A stretch of DNA of 64,000 nt from Leptospira sp. WS58.C1. Its GTDB lineage: Bacteria > Spirochaetota > Leptospiria > Leptospirales > Leptospiraceae. Below the pieces are notes generated by a model, which made no database searches, was not told the DNA's origin, and saw only the letters and a program-made list of their open reading frames with translations. This document shows, piece after piece, positions 38,323 through 45,767 of the stretch; within the stretch, counting starts at the first letter, position 1, and every line of letters begins with the position of its first letter. The stretch is taken from positions 186,001-250,000 of the forward strand of contig NZ_CP162138.1 of the NCBI RefSeq assembly GCF_040833995.1. The letters are read 5' to 3'. Position numbers and translations under genes: made by a program.

Positions 38323-38522
38323 GAAAAGAATACGATTTTTCAAAATCAAAGAAAAACCCTTACTTAAAGAAATTGAAAAAGCCTATTACAATCAGAGTGG
38401 ACGTTGATACAATAGGATACTTCAAAAGCCTATCCGATAAAACAGGTATTCCTTATCAAAATCTAATCAATCTGTATTTAGCCGAATGTGCTTCGAAACA
38501 CAAAAAAATCGATCTTTCCTGA
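38319..38522 (+). CDS. brnA: BrnA antitoxin
   Basis: 67 aa ribbon-helix-helix antitoxin: basic N-terminus (EYDFSKSKKNPYLKKLK), RHH core ITIRVDVDTIGYFKSLSDKTG, IPYQNLINLYL. Overlaps the dead toxin frame by 4 bp. It could still repress its operator or act against a BrnT encoded elsewhere, such as those at 40142 or 47546. Confidence 0.85.
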   Translation: MRKEYDFSKSKKNPYLKKLKKPITIRVDVDTIGYFKSLSDKTGIPYQNLINLYLAECASKHKKIDLS

Positions 38523-38564
38523 AAATGAAGATCTAAAAATCAAGCCACGGAGGGCGTTATTGAT

Positions 38565-38744
38565 TATTTGTGAGCATAATGCTCTGTATATAAATCAAGA
38601 ACCCTTTTAATCATAGTCTGATAAGACACACCAGATCTCTTAGATTCCTCTTTAAAGAACGAAATACTCTTTTTACTCAAGACTATCGTTACTCTAGAAT
38701 TATCTTCTTTCAAAACAAGTTTATTCGGAGGTGGTAGAAAATCC
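38565..38744 (-). pseudogene. 5'-truncated CopG/BrnA-like antitoxin
   Basis: On the minus strand an open frame reads LPPPNKLVLKEDNSRVTIVL, SKKSISFFKEESKRSGVSYQ, TMIKRVLDLYTEHYAHK to a stop. That is a complete ribbon-helix-helix domain of the antitoxin type that usually follows a BrnT/RelE toxin. It lacks a start codon: its 5' end is cut where the repeat fragment at 38750 begins. Confidence 0.7.
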
Positions 38745-38749
38745 TCCCC

Positions 38750-38777
38750 GGTGCGTAGCGGAGCGACGCAGTTAGCC
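38750..38777 (-). repeat. Truncated attC-like site (right end only)
   Basis: Ends GTTAGCC (38771-38777). The right arm GTTAGCCGTCGTGATTTAA pairs with the left arm of site 6 with only the fixed G/T difference, so the downstream cassette is intact while this site lost its left ~120 bp together with the 5' end of the neighbouring antitoxin. Confidence 0.7.
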
Positions 38778-38785
38778 GTCGTGAT

Positions 38786-39148
38786 TTAAGTGAAAGTTAG
38801 ATCAAATATAGCAAATATAGCTGTGAAAGCAATATAGAGATTCGATTGCAAAGACTTAAATTGATATTCTTTATGATTCCGAAATAGGAAATGTAAAAAC
38901 AAATGAAAAATAAGGAAGATATCTAACCCGATTTTATAAATTAATATAGTGTATGGATCCATAAAATTTGATAAAATTAATAAAGGAAATAGAAAGACTG
39001 GTAAATGCATAGCAAGCCAAATTGAATATGCTTGTTCTTCTTTTAAGTCTCGAAGAATGATAAAGAGCTTCCATTCTTTTGCTTTTATAGCATCAAGCTC
39101 GTGAATAAATAGGAAAGAGATAGCGATACAAAAATAAATATTTTCCAT
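38786..39148 (-). CDS. Four-helix membrane protein (DUF6713-like)
   Basis: 120 aa, almost entirely hydrophobic with four helices. The N-terminal FLFIHELDAIKAKEWKLF resembles the HELDA-W motif of small membrane proteins such as DUF6713; this call is from memory of the motif only. Second gene of a two-gene cassette behind the Crp-like regulator. Confidence 0.55.
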   Translation of the reverse strand: MENIYFCIAISFLFIHELDAIKAKEWKLFIILRDLKEEQAYSIWLAMHLPVFLFPLLILSNFMDPYTILIYKIGLDIFLIFHLFLHFLFRNHKEYQFKSLQSNLYIAFTAIFAIFDLTFT

Positions 39149-39225
39149 TTAAATTACCTTCCGTATAAAAGAAATGGCGTTAGGAGACGGACAATTATAA
39201 AAAAGGCGAATGCAGTTGATTCAAA

Positions 39226-39756
39226 TCAACTTTTTCTATTTCGAAAGCGGCTTAAGGATTCTTTAGTCATTCCTAAATAAGACGCAATGATATTGTCAGA
39301 GAATTTCCCAAATTTCTCATAATTTTCTCTTACAAAATCTTGGTAACGCTCCATAGGACTTAAGGATAAGAATTTTTGAATTCTAATTTCTTGGAAATAT
39401 AAAAAATCTTCAAGAATTTCACGAAAGAAATTTGATAATTCCAGATTGTTATTCATAATCTTGATAAGCTTGTTATAATCAAATTTAATGAGTGATACTT
39501 CCGTAATAGTCTCAATGTATTCAAAATTGTTTTTATCACCTCGTAAGATAGTGATCGATTCGCAAAAGTCATTGGGTTCAATTAACCTGAAAACATGCTT
39601 TTTCCCTTTAACTATATAATATTGATATAAAATTCCAGATTTTATAAAGAAGAAGTTCTTATTAAATTCATCTGGCTTTATTATTTTACTTTTTGGCTTT
39701 AGATTTAAAACTTCTCCATTATCTTTTAATAAAATTTCAATGTTTTCTTTTTTCAT
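39226..39756 (-). CDS. Crp/Fnr-type regulator
   Basis: 176 aa. Cyclic-nucleotide-binding-like beta barrel (~20-110: FFIKSGILYQYYIVKGKKH, ESITILRGDKN), then a C-terminal HTH (FSDNIIASYLGMTKESLSRF, RNRK). The phosphate-binding cassette RxxS is not evident, so it may bind no cNMP. Typical of the short Crp-like regulators in Bacteroidetes. 78 bp upstream of the membrane-protein gene, which it may control. Confidence 0.8.
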   Translation of the reverse strand: MKKENIEILLKDNGEVLNLKPKSKIIKPDEFNKNFFFIKSGILYQYYIVKGKKHVFRLIEPNDFCESITILRGDKNNFEYIETITEVSLIKFDYNKLIKIMNNNLELSNFFREILEDFLYFQEIRIQKFLSLSPMERYQDFVRENYEKFGKFSDNIIASYLGMTKESLSRFRNRKS

Positions 39757-39774
39757 AAAATATTAAATCATGAC

Positions 39775-39916
39775 GGCTAACGACCGAGATGCTCCGACGT
39801 TCACGACGGCACGAGTTTGCTCATGCAAACGAAGTGACGGAAGTGAATGTGGCGAAGCCCAAGCGAGCGGGTTGCGAAGCAAGCCCCAAGCGGCGCGGAG
39901 GCACTGAAAGTTATAC
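39775..39916 (-). repeat. attC-like site 6 (class A)
   Basis: 142 bp. Cores GGCTAAC / GTTATAC. Right arm pairs with left arm of site 7 (TTAAGCTA). Confidence 0.85.
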
Positions 39917-39931
39917 GCCGTAGCTTAATAA

Positions 39932-40138
39932 TTAAATGGAAAGTTCTTTCTGAAGTTCGAGTTCTTTCTTAAGAACTTTGTTAATGATCGAATTTATATC
40001 TTTGCCCTTAGAAGAAGCAATTTTGGAAAAATATTCTTCAATATCTTCATCGAGGTATATCGGAAGATGTATATCTCTCTTATCTTTTATAAAAAAGATC
40101 CCTTTTTTACCTTTAGAGAAGTCATAATGTTTTTTCAT
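39932..40138 (-). CDS. brnA: BrnA-type antitoxin
   Basis: 68 aa. Same N-terminal pattern as the antitoxin at 38319 (HYDFSKGKKGIFF) and an RHH core (DIHLPIYLDEDIEEYFSKIA). 3 bp downstream of its toxin gene. The intact order toxin-antitoxin is standard for brnTA. Confidence 0.85.
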   Translation of the reverse strand: MKKHYDFSKGKKGIFFIKDKRDIHLPIYLDEDIEEYFSKIASSKGKDINSIINKVLKKELELQKELSI

Positions 40139-40141
40139 TTC

Positions 40142-40438
40142 TTAGTCTTTGCCTATTCTTTGGAAATATTCTTTTTCTTCCAATTTGTCAGCTTTTCTCG
40201 CCGAAATTATTCTTAATTTCTCTTCATTTTTATTGGATTTGTCTACAAAAACAACCACGATTATAGTAAAATTTTCAGCTTTCCCGAGCACAAGCCATCT
40301 TTCTTCATTTTCAGAATGATTTTCATCCAGAATATAGATCGCATCTTTATCTAGAAAAACTTGAGAGGCTTGTTCAAATGATATTTGATGCTTCTTAAGA
40401 TTTGAAGAGTTCTTTTTGTCATCCCATTCGAAGAGCAT
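40142..40438 (-). CDS. brnT: BrnT-type toxin
   Basis: 98 aa RelE-fold ribonuclease: FEWDDKKNSSNLKKHQISFE, EASQVFLDKDAIYILDENHS, ENEERWLVLG, LRIISARKADKLEEKEY. All family landmarks are present. An inverted repeat GCATTTA (40435-40441) / TAAATGC (40460-40466) straddles the start and is the probable operator. Confidence 0.9.
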   Translation of the reverse strand: MLFEWDDKKNSSNLKKHQISFEQASQVFLDKDAIYILDENHSENEERWLVLGKAENFTIIVVVFVDKSNKNEEKLRIISARKADKLEEKEYFQRIGKD

Positions 40439-40466
40439 TTAGTTAAGAAATATTTTAGATAAATGC
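40435..40466 (-). promoter_or_regulatory. Inverted repeat at the brnTA start
   Basis: GCATTTA and TAAATGC, 18 bp apart, flank the start codon of the toxin gene at 40438. Likely BrnA/BrnT autoregulation site. Confidence 0.45.
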
Positions 40467-40532
40467 TTGGTAAATCAGAATAATCTTCACTTGTATTTTC
40501 TTTTTCAAACCTGAAGATTCTTAAGCTATTGC

Positions 40533-40691
40533 GTATAACGACCGAGGTGTTCCGACGTTTTGCACCCCGGCCATAGCCGGGTTGGCACGAGTTTGCTCTG
40601 CAAATGTAGTGACAGAAGCAAATGTGGCGAAGCCCAAGCGAGAGGGTCACGAAGTGAGCCCCGAGCGGCGCGGAGGCACCGGAAGTTATAC
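40533..40691 (-). repeat. attC-like site 7 (class A, long)
   Basis: 159 bp. Cores GTATAAC / GTTATAC, one of only two sites whose own outer cores match. Carries an extra apical hairpin CCCGGCCATAGCCGGG. Right arm pairs with site 8. Confidence 0.85.
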
Positions 40692-40718
40692 GCCGGTTTT
40701 TAACTTTCAGAGAAAGTT

Positions 40719-41048
40719 TTAGTCTACCAACATTTCTTGGATAACTTGTTTAACTTTGGTAACAGTTTTTGATTCAATCTTACCGAGCTTTTTAACCAAA
40801 CGAACCTTATCAACTGTTCGAATTTGATCTAAAACTATCCAACCCTTCTTGCTTTGAAATGTTAACTCAATTCTCGTTGGATATGAATGAGATTTGGTAG
40901 TCATCGGTGCAATAATAACCGTACTAATGAACTTATTCATCTCATTCGGTGATACTATAACACAGGGTCTTGATTTTCTTATTTCATGTCCAATAGTCGG
41001 GTCTAAATTGATCAAATAAACTTCGTATTGAGAAACTACCATTCCCAA
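40719..41048 (-). CDS. mazF: MazF/PemK-type endoribonuclease toxin
   Basis: 109 aa. SH3-like barrel: YEVYLINLDPTIGHEIRKSR, PCVIVSPNEMNKFISTVIIA, PMTTKSHSYPTRIEL, WIVLDQIRTVDKVRL. Cleaves single-stranded mRNA at short motifs. Overlaps the antitoxin gene by 13 bp. Confidence 0.92.
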   Translation of the reverse strand: MGMVVSQYEVYLINLDPTIGHEIRKSRPCVIVSPNEMNKFISTVIIAPMTTKSHSYPTRIELTFQSKKGWIVLDQIRTVDKVRLVKKLGKIESKTVTKVKQVIQEMLVD

Positions 41049-41284
41049 TCCTTAGTGGATAAATCTATAGAATCTGGAATAATCAATTTGTCTTCTTTTC
41101 TTTCAGGCATTGCTTTAAACTGCTTTTCCCAACCATCTCTGGGTTTGGCTTTTAGAGGAACTATAATGATTTTATTCTTATCTATAAGTAAGTCCACTTC
41201 TTCTTCAATATGGCATTCTTCCAGAACTGCCTTAGGTATTCTAATACCTTTTGAATTGCCTATTTTGACTACAGAAGCTCTCAT
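41036..41284 (-). CDS. mazE: MazE-type AbrB antitoxin
   Basis: 82 aa. SpoVT/AbrB N-terminus ASVVKIGNSKGIRIPKAVLE and an acidic C-terminal tail (DSIDLSTKDWEW) that should occupy the MazF RNA groove. Twin GTAATTAC palindromes sit right before the ATG. Confidence 0.9.
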   Translation of the reverse strand: MRASVVKIGNSKGIRIPKAVLEECHIEEEVDLLIDKNKIIIVPLKAKPRDGWEKQFKAMPERKEDKLIIPDSIDLSTKDWEW

Positions 41285-41285
41285 G

Positions 41286-41323
41286 GTAATTACTATGTAA
41301 TTACGAACAATTCTGTCAACAGA
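41286..41323 (-). promoter_or_regulatory. mazEF promoter and operator
   Basis: Two copies of the palindrome GTAATTAC (41286-41293 and 41297-41304) lie between the start codon and a minus-strand TTGACA (about 41318-41323), a probable -35. MazE dimers could bind each palindrome. Confidence 0.5.
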
Positions 41324-41397
41324 AATTCAACTTTTAAACAGACTATTAAAGCTGCGTGCCCTTTATTTTCTACTAAAGAAAGCTTTTAAAAACTGGC

Positions 41398-41539
41398 GTA
41401 TAACGACCAAGGTGCTCCGACGTTTGCGATGGCACGAACTTGCCAATGCAAACGAAGTGACAGAAGCAAATGTGGCGAAGCCCAAGCGAGCGGGTTGCGA
41501 AGCAAGCCCCGAGCGGCGCGGAGGCACCGAAAGTTAGGC
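41398..41539 (-). repeat. attC-like site 8 (class A)
   Basis: 142 bp. Cores GTATAAC / GTTAGGC. Right arm pairs with site 9 over the gene-less cassette. Confidence 0.85.
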
Positions 41540-41809
41540 GGCGTCCGATCGAAACACAGTGCATTCAATTATTTGCATTTTGCTAATTCAGTAAATTGAT
41601 GTTACTGTAGAATGCTGCTTTCAGATGCCAAATCCCCGCTCCGAATACTGCATCAGCTCATTACTTAACCTGCAATCTAATTATTAGGATGAAACTTAAA
41701 TCACGGCACCAGAACATCAAAGGAGCGGACTAACCATAAGAAAGATTTACTAAGATTCTTAAAAAATATTTAACCCTAAAATAAAAAAGAAAATATTTAT
41801 CGGATGTGC
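41540..41809. other. Gene-less cassette
   Basis: 270 bp bounded by matching cores (GTTAGGC at 41533, GCCTAAC at 41810), so it is a complete cassette, but no open frame of protein-like composition is seen on either strand. It could encode a small RNA, hold a promoter, or be decayed. Confidence 0.5.
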
Positions 41810-41950
41810 GCCTAACGACCGAGGTGCTCCGACGTTCACGACGGCACGAGTTTGCTCTGCAAACGAAGTGACGGAAGTGAATGTGGCGAAGCCCAAGCGA
41901 GTGGGTTACGAAGTAAGCCCCGAGCGGCGCGGAGGCACCGGAAGTTATGC
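41810..41950 (-). repeat. attC-like site 9 (class A)
   Basis: 141 bp. Cores GCCTAAC / GTTATGC. Right arm pairs with site 10. Confidence 0.85.
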
Positions 41951-41962
41951 GTAGTGGCTATT

Positions 41963-42349
41963 TTAGTAAACTTTTAGTTTGATGTTCTTACTCATTAGCT
42001 TAAAATGTTTGTCCAACGTAAAAAGCATTGCCTTATTTTGGATCACATTCTGAGCAATTATCAAATCTGGAATTCCAACTTTATTTATCCCATTTCTAAG
42101 ATTCGAAATTTGATATTCAATTATTTGTTCCCAATCAATTTCTAATGGAAATCGTTCAATAGCCTCTAAGGAAGTAATTATCTTTGATTGTTTTCGTAAT
42201 TTAAGAAAAGGAATTAATTCTGCTAATATGAGATCATTAGTGTAAATATTCTCTCTATCAATCAACTCGTCCACTTCTGCCGAAATTGATGAATTACTAT
42301 TCCTGAAATATTCGATCCAAACTGATGAATCCAACAGAATACGATTCAT
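41963..42349 (-). CDS. vapC: VapC-type PIN toxin
   Basis: 128 aa. ILLDSSVWIEYFRNSN (Asp5), NDLILAELIPF (Glu), VGIPDLIIAQNV (Asp) and LFTLDKHFK (Asp) form the PIN active site. Stop codon is 12 bp from the attC-like core. Overlaps the antitoxin by 4 bp. Confidence 0.9.
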   Translation of the reverse strand: MNRILLDSSVWIEYFRNSNSSISAEVDELIDRENIYTNDLILAELIPFLKLRKQSKIITSLEAIERFPLEIDWEQIIEYQISNLRNGINKVGIPDLIIAQNVIQNKAMLFTLDKHFKLMSKNIKLKVY

Positions 42350-42537
42350 CGCTTCCGTAAATTATCTAAATTAATTTCGAGATTAACAGATCCTTTATAC
42401 TTTTTAAGATCTTTTAACTTTTCTCTTCTAATTAAAGAAGCAAGCCCTTCTTTAATTACATCTGTCTTAGTTTTCAAATGAGTCAACCTCATTGCTTCTA
42501 AAAACAATTCTTCAGGAATATCTACGGTAGTTCTCAT
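42346..42537 (-). CDS. vapB: VapB antitoxin (RHH)
   Basis: 63 aa from the ATG at 42537 (RTTVDIPEELFLEAMRLTHL); an ATG 9 bp upstream is less likely. Ribbon-helix-helix fold plus toxin-binding tail. Just upstream are a TTGACA (minus strand, 42569-42574) and the imperfect inverted repeat TATGCATAAA...TTTATATGCAT, giving a self-regulated promoter. Confidence 0.85.
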   Translation of the reverse strand: MRTTVDIPEELFLEAMRLTHLKTKTDVIKEGLASLIRREKLKDLKKYKGSVNLEINLDNLRKR

Positions 42538-42672
42538 AATATGCATAAAATGATTAATTTATATGCATTGTCAAATCTTATTTCATTGCTGGCATTTGAT
42601 TCTATTGAACCGCCAAATTACTACTTTCCTCAAGAATGAACTTAGTTTTATATTACGGCTTTTTGCCATTAC

Positions 42673-42829
42673 GCATAACGACCGAGGTGTTCCGACGTTT
42701 TGCACCCCGGCCATAGCCGGGTTGGCACGAGTTTGCTCTGCAAATGAAGTGACAAAGCAAAATGTGGCGCAGCCCAAGCAAGGGTTGCGCAGCAAGCCCG
42801 CAGCGCTGCGGAAGCACCGAAAGTTAGAC
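42673..42829 (-). repeat. attC-like site 10 (class A, long)
   Basis: 157 bp. Cores GCATAAC / GTTAGAC. Contains CCCGGCCATAGCCGGG as site 7 does, but a different right half. Left GGTGTTCCG pairs with right CGGAAGCACC, leaving one base bulged. Confidence 0.85.
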
Positions 42830-42844
42830 GACGGTTTGGCTCTA

Positions 42845-43132
42845 TTACGCAGAAATTGGAAACTTTATTATATTCTTAGGTCGTTCTTGCATCGCAGTCC
42901 AGAGATCTAACTTTGTCTGCATGCTTAACCAACTCTCAGCAGACGTGTTCGTTGCAATCGCTATTCTTACTGCCATTTCTGGAGTAACTGGACTTTTACA
43001 ATTCACTATTTCTGATAGTGTCTTGCGAGATATTCCTAAATCTTTTGCAGCCTCAGTTATAGTTAATCCTAAGGGTTTGATTATATCTTCTAGCAAAATT
43101 TCTCCGGGATGAGTAGGTTTTCTTTTATTCAT
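42845..43132 (-). CDS. higA: HigA-type antitoxin
   Basis: 95 aa XRE-family antitoxin: RKPTHPGEILLEDIIKPLGL, TITEAAKDLGISRKTLSEIV and the NTSAESWLSMQTKLDLW tail typical of HigA/VapI. Follows its toxin gene by 12 bp (order higB-higA). Confidence 0.9.
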   Translation of the reverse strand: MNKRKPTHPGEILLEDIIKPLGLTITEAAKDLGISRKTLSEIVNCKSPVTPEMAVRIAIATNTSAESWLSMQTKLDLWTAMQERPKNIIKFPISA

Positions 43133-43144
43133 AAAGCCACGCCT

Positions 43145-43423
43145 CTAATGATAATCTTCATAATCGACTACTATCGCGTTTTCACCTTCAAATTCAAAGG
43201 TGACACGCCAATTCCCATTTACCCAGACTGACCACCTACCCTTTTCACGACCCTTCAGAGGATGCAAGCGATACGCTAGTAAATCCATATCTTTAGGTGA
43301 TGTGGAAGAATCTAACCTATCTAAAATCCTAGCTAGTTTATTTGAATGATCTGCTTGTATTCCTTTCTTACTGCCAGTTTCAAAAAACTGTTCAAGGCCT
43401 TTGTGTCTAAAGGAAATAATCAA
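43145..43423 (-). CDS. higB: HigB-type toxin
   Basis: 92 aa RelE-fold ribosome-dependent mRNA nuclease: ISFRHKGLEQFFETGSKKGI, MDLLAYRLHPLKGREKGRWS, VWVNGNWRVTFEFEGENAIV, VDYEDYH. Full length and intact. Confidence 0.9.
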   Translation of the reverse strand: MIISFRHKGLEQFFETGSKKGIQADHSNKLARILDRLDSSTSPKDMDLLAYRLHPLKGREKGRWSVWVNGNWRVTFEFEGENAIVVDYEDYH

Positions 43424-43433
43424 TATAAAAACC

Positions 43434-43450
43434 GTAACCCATAAGGTTAC
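43434..43450. promoter_or_regulatory. higBA operator
   Basis: GTAACC-CATAA-GGTTAC, a perfect 6-bp inverted repeat 11 bp upstream of the higB start and overlapping the region after a minus-strand TTGACA. Likely HigA binding site. Confidence 0.5.
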
Positions 43451-43496
43451 AATGTCAAGCTTTTTCCCTTAAAAATTGAATTTAGCCAAACTGTCC

Positions 43497-43650
43497 GTCT
43501 AACGGCCAAGCCTAGCCGACGTTTCGCGTGTGCGAAGCACTTGGCGCGAGACTTGCAATGCAAGACGAGTGACAAAGCGAAATGTGCCGTAGGCCAAGCA
43601 AGGGTCGCGTTAGCGATCCCGCAGCGCTGCGGCTGAGGCGAAAGTTAGTC
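43497..43650 (-). repeat. attC-like site 11 (class B)
   Basis: 154 bp. Cores GTCTAAC / GTTAGTC. The right core supplies the stop codon of the PIN gene at 43645. Confidence 0.85.
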
Positions 43651-44070
43651 GCTGGACGCCCCTTCGCTATCTATATTTAAATATTGTTCCGGAGAAACAA
43701 TCTTGAGAGATTTTAAATTACCTAAGACAAGTAAATCTTGATCACCCGTTATCAAATAATCAACTTTCGCAGAAAGAGAACTTTCCAGTATATGGTAATC
43801 GTCCCGATCTCTAAGTCCTGAGTAATCTGATAAGGAAATATTTGTAGTTTTTTCAGTAATTTGTTCAATCTCAGATAAGATAACTGAAATAAATTCTTCA
43901 GTTAATTTGAATTTTGGTTTCTTCAAGGTCAATTCTATCTCTTTAAGTATAGAATCAGAAATATAACCTATTACTTTGCCTGAAATGAGTTCTTCTAAGA
44001 TAAGCCTGGGTTTCCCACCAAACAGTATTGCAGATATATAAACATTGGTATCTAATAAAACCTTATGCAT
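43645..44070 (-). CDS. PIN-domain toxin
   Basis: 141 aa. VLLDTNVYISAILFGG (Asp), DRDDYHILESSLSAKVDYLI (Asp), TGDQDLL (Asp): the putative-toxin PIN family of about 140 aa. Its TAA stop is the TAA within the attC core (GACTAAC read on the minus strand), so the last codons come from the cassette edge. 1-bp overlap with the antitoxin gene. Confidence 0.88.
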   Translation of the reverse strand: MHKVLLDTNVYISAILFGGKPRLILEELISGKVIGYISDSILKEIELTLKKPKFKLTEEFISVILSEIEQITEKTTNISLSDYSGLRDRDDYHILESSLSAKVDYLITGDQDLLVLGNLKSLKIVSPEQYLNIDSEGASSD

Positions 44071-44315
44071 TAGGAAGTTTTCTTTTGCTTCCTGATAAGT
44101 TTTATTTCATCGATAAGAGAACTTTCTGTCAAATTCGAAGCTTTAGAAATAGCTGAACCAATTGCGAAAATTTTTTCCCATTTAGATTTCTTTTCAATAT
44201 ATGCACGCGCGGCTTCTCTAATTAATTCAGATCGAGACCTACGTTCTCTTTTAGCTATTTTATCTATTTCCTTTAAGAGACCTTGTTCGAATGAAATATT
44301 GACAGTTTGATTCAT
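44070..44315 (-). CDS. RHH (CopG-like) antitoxin
   Basis: 81 aa. Ribbon-helix-helix: VNISFEQGLLKEIDKIAKRE, RRSRSELIREAARAYI. Acidic/basic C-terminal tail for toxin binding. A palindrome lies 10 bp upstream. Confidence 0.85.
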   Translation of the reverse strand: MNQTVNISFEQGLLKEIDKIAKRERRSRSELIREAARAYIEKKSKWEKIFAIGSAISKASNLTESSLIDEIKLIRKQKKTS

Positions 44316-44324
44316 GATTTTAGC

Positions 44325-44343
44325 ATATACAATCTTTGTATAT
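44325..44343. promoter_or_regulatory. Operator of the RHH-PIN operon
   Basis: ATATACAA-TCT-TTGTATAT is a perfect 8-bp inverted repeat directly before the antitoxin start; typical RHH-dimer target. Confidence 0.55.
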
Positions 44344-44390
44344 CCGTCAAATCAAATATTCGTTTAAAAACCAATTTTAGGGTGTCTTGC

Positions 44391-44532
44391 GACTAACGAC
44401 CGAGGTGCTCCGACGTTTGCGATGGCACGAACTTGCGCAAGCAAGTGCAGTGACAGAAGCAAATGTGCCGAAGGCCAAGCGAGCGGGTTGCGAAGCAAGC
44501 CCCGAGCGGCGCGGAGGCACCGAAAGTTAGGC
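44391..44532 (-). repeat. attC-like site 12 (class A)
   Basis: 142 bp. Cores GACTAAC / GTTAGGC. Partner arm at site 13 matches (GCGATA, then C/T) although the core differs by one base. Confidence 0.85.
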
Positions 44533-44833
44533 TGCCGTATCGCCCCAAACACACTGCACCAAATCCTACTCTGTAAAATCTTCAAATACAGTAAAAGTCA
44601 ATTACAGAGTAATCTGTACTTACAATAGAAGGTAGCGAACCCGTTTCGCCTCTTTTAATATCAAAAGTTTCAAGTGATTCGATAGAAACTTCAAAGTAAT
44701 AACCATTTTTTCAGGGCACGATATAAGGTAAGAAAAAGGGGGAAAAGCGGCCTGACCTAAAAACTAATTCCCCTCTTGTTTTTCGAGATGATTAACACTT
44801 AGTAAAATAAAAAAACCAAAATCGCGATATGGC
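44533..44833. other. Gene-less cassette
   Basis: 300 bp between sites 12 and 13 with matching arms but no convincing open frame. The first ~20 bp after the core (AAACACACTGCA) resemble the other gene-less cassette at 41540 (AAACACAGTGCA), hinting at common origin. Confidence 0.45.
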
Positions 44834-44973
44834 GTCTAACGACCAAGGTGTTCCGACGTTCGCAACGGCACGAGTTTGCCCATGCAAACGAAGTGACGGA
44901 CGCGAATGTGGCGAAGCCCAAGCTAGGGTTGCGAAGCAAGCCCGCAGCGCTGCGGAAGCACCGAAAGTTAGGC
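44834..44973 (-). repeat. attC-like site 13 (class A)
   Basis: 140 bp, the shortest full site. Cores GTCTAAC / GTTAGGC. Right arm pairs with site 14 over 20 bp with two C/T differences, one in the core. Confidence 0.85.
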
Positions 44974-44999
44974 GAAGGTGCCAAAATATTGAAAGTTAA

Positions 45000-45287
45000 T
45001 TATTTTAACAATCTTGCTGAATGATGAATAGTAACGATTTCAATATTTTGAGAATTACTAATTCTATAGACTATCCGATAATTTCCGGAAAGCCGTTCTC
45101 GTAGATTTTCAATATTGAATTCAGGAACAACCCTGCCCATCAATGGAAAACCTGGTATATTCTCTACGACATCTATTATTTTATTTACAACGTTTAATGC
45201 ATAAACTTCAGAATCTTTAGCAATATAGTCATAAATATCTTGCAAATCTGACTTGGCTCTGAGAGACCAAATTATCTCTTTCGCCAT
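45000..45287 (-). CDS. ParE/RelE-type toxin
   Basis: 95 aa: IIWSLRAKSDLQDIYDYIAK, FPLMGRVVPEFNIENLRERL, YRIVYRISNSQNIEIVTIHH, SARLL. This is the RelE/ParE superfamily, nearer to ParE (gyrase poisons) by the GRxVPE motif; target not proven. Overlaps the antitoxin gene by 16 bp. Confidence 0.88.
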   Translation of the reverse strand: MAKEIIWSLRAKSDLQDIYDYIAKDSEVYALNVVNKIIDVVENIPGFPLMGRVVPEFNIENLRERLSGNYRIVYRISNSQNIEIVTIHHSARLLK

Positions 45288-45460
45288 TTAGTTATTTCTT
45301 CTAAAACTTGTTTATGCGAAATTGTTTTATTACTATCTAAATCAGATAAACCCTCCTGAACTTTCTTTGAGAAAAAAAGTTCTTCCATAATATCATCAAA
45401 TGATGAATCATCTGGCAAATTCTCGATAAGATCAAGAGCCTGTTGTTTTGTTGAAGGCAT
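45272..45460 (-). CDS. Antitoxin for the ParE/RelE toxin
   Basis: 62 aa: TKQQALDLIENLPDDSSFDD, IMEELFFSKKVQEGLSDLDS. This is the short acidic antitoxin that commonly precedes ParE-like toxins in cyanobacteria and spirochaetes. No DNA-binding domain is obvious. Confidence 0.8.
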   Translation of the reverse strand: MPSTKQQALDLIENLPDDSSFDDIMEELFFSKKVQEGLSDLDSNKTISHKQVLEEITKWRKR

Positions 45461-45614
45461 GATTGATATTTGAGCCTTTAATCTATTGTTGTCAAATAAA
45501 ATTTGAACAGCTTATTAATCATTAAAGACGAACTTAATCAAATTTCAGATCTATTTTACTATCTTAGTTTCTTTTAACTATTTCTTATAAGCAGAATTAT
45601 TTTTTGGCACTTTC

Positions 45615-45756
45615 GCTTAACGACCAAGCCTTGCCGAAGTCCAGCTCTGGCGCGAGATTGCGCATGCAATCGCAGTGACAGAAAGCTGGATTTGCCGTCA
45701 GGCCAAGCGAGGATGCGAAGCATTCCGAAGCGCTGCGGCAGAGGCGAAAGTTAGTC
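45615..45756 (-). repeat. attC-like site 14 (class B variant)
   Basis: 142 bp. Cores GCTTAAC / GTTAGTC. Left box GCCTTGCCG with right box CGGCAGAGGC: the central pair switched together (T with A) relative to other class B sites. Confidence 0.85.
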
Positions 45757-45767
45757 GAAGTAAGCTC

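Noticed and set aside
40351..40650. Open frames translating the repeats (also at 41373, 42583, 44364, 47162, 48089, 49803, 54448, 56876, 59336, 61424).
   Set aside because: They share the same artificial peptides (RNPLAWASPHLLLS and similar) because they read through the repeat. They lack start signals and match no gene pattern.
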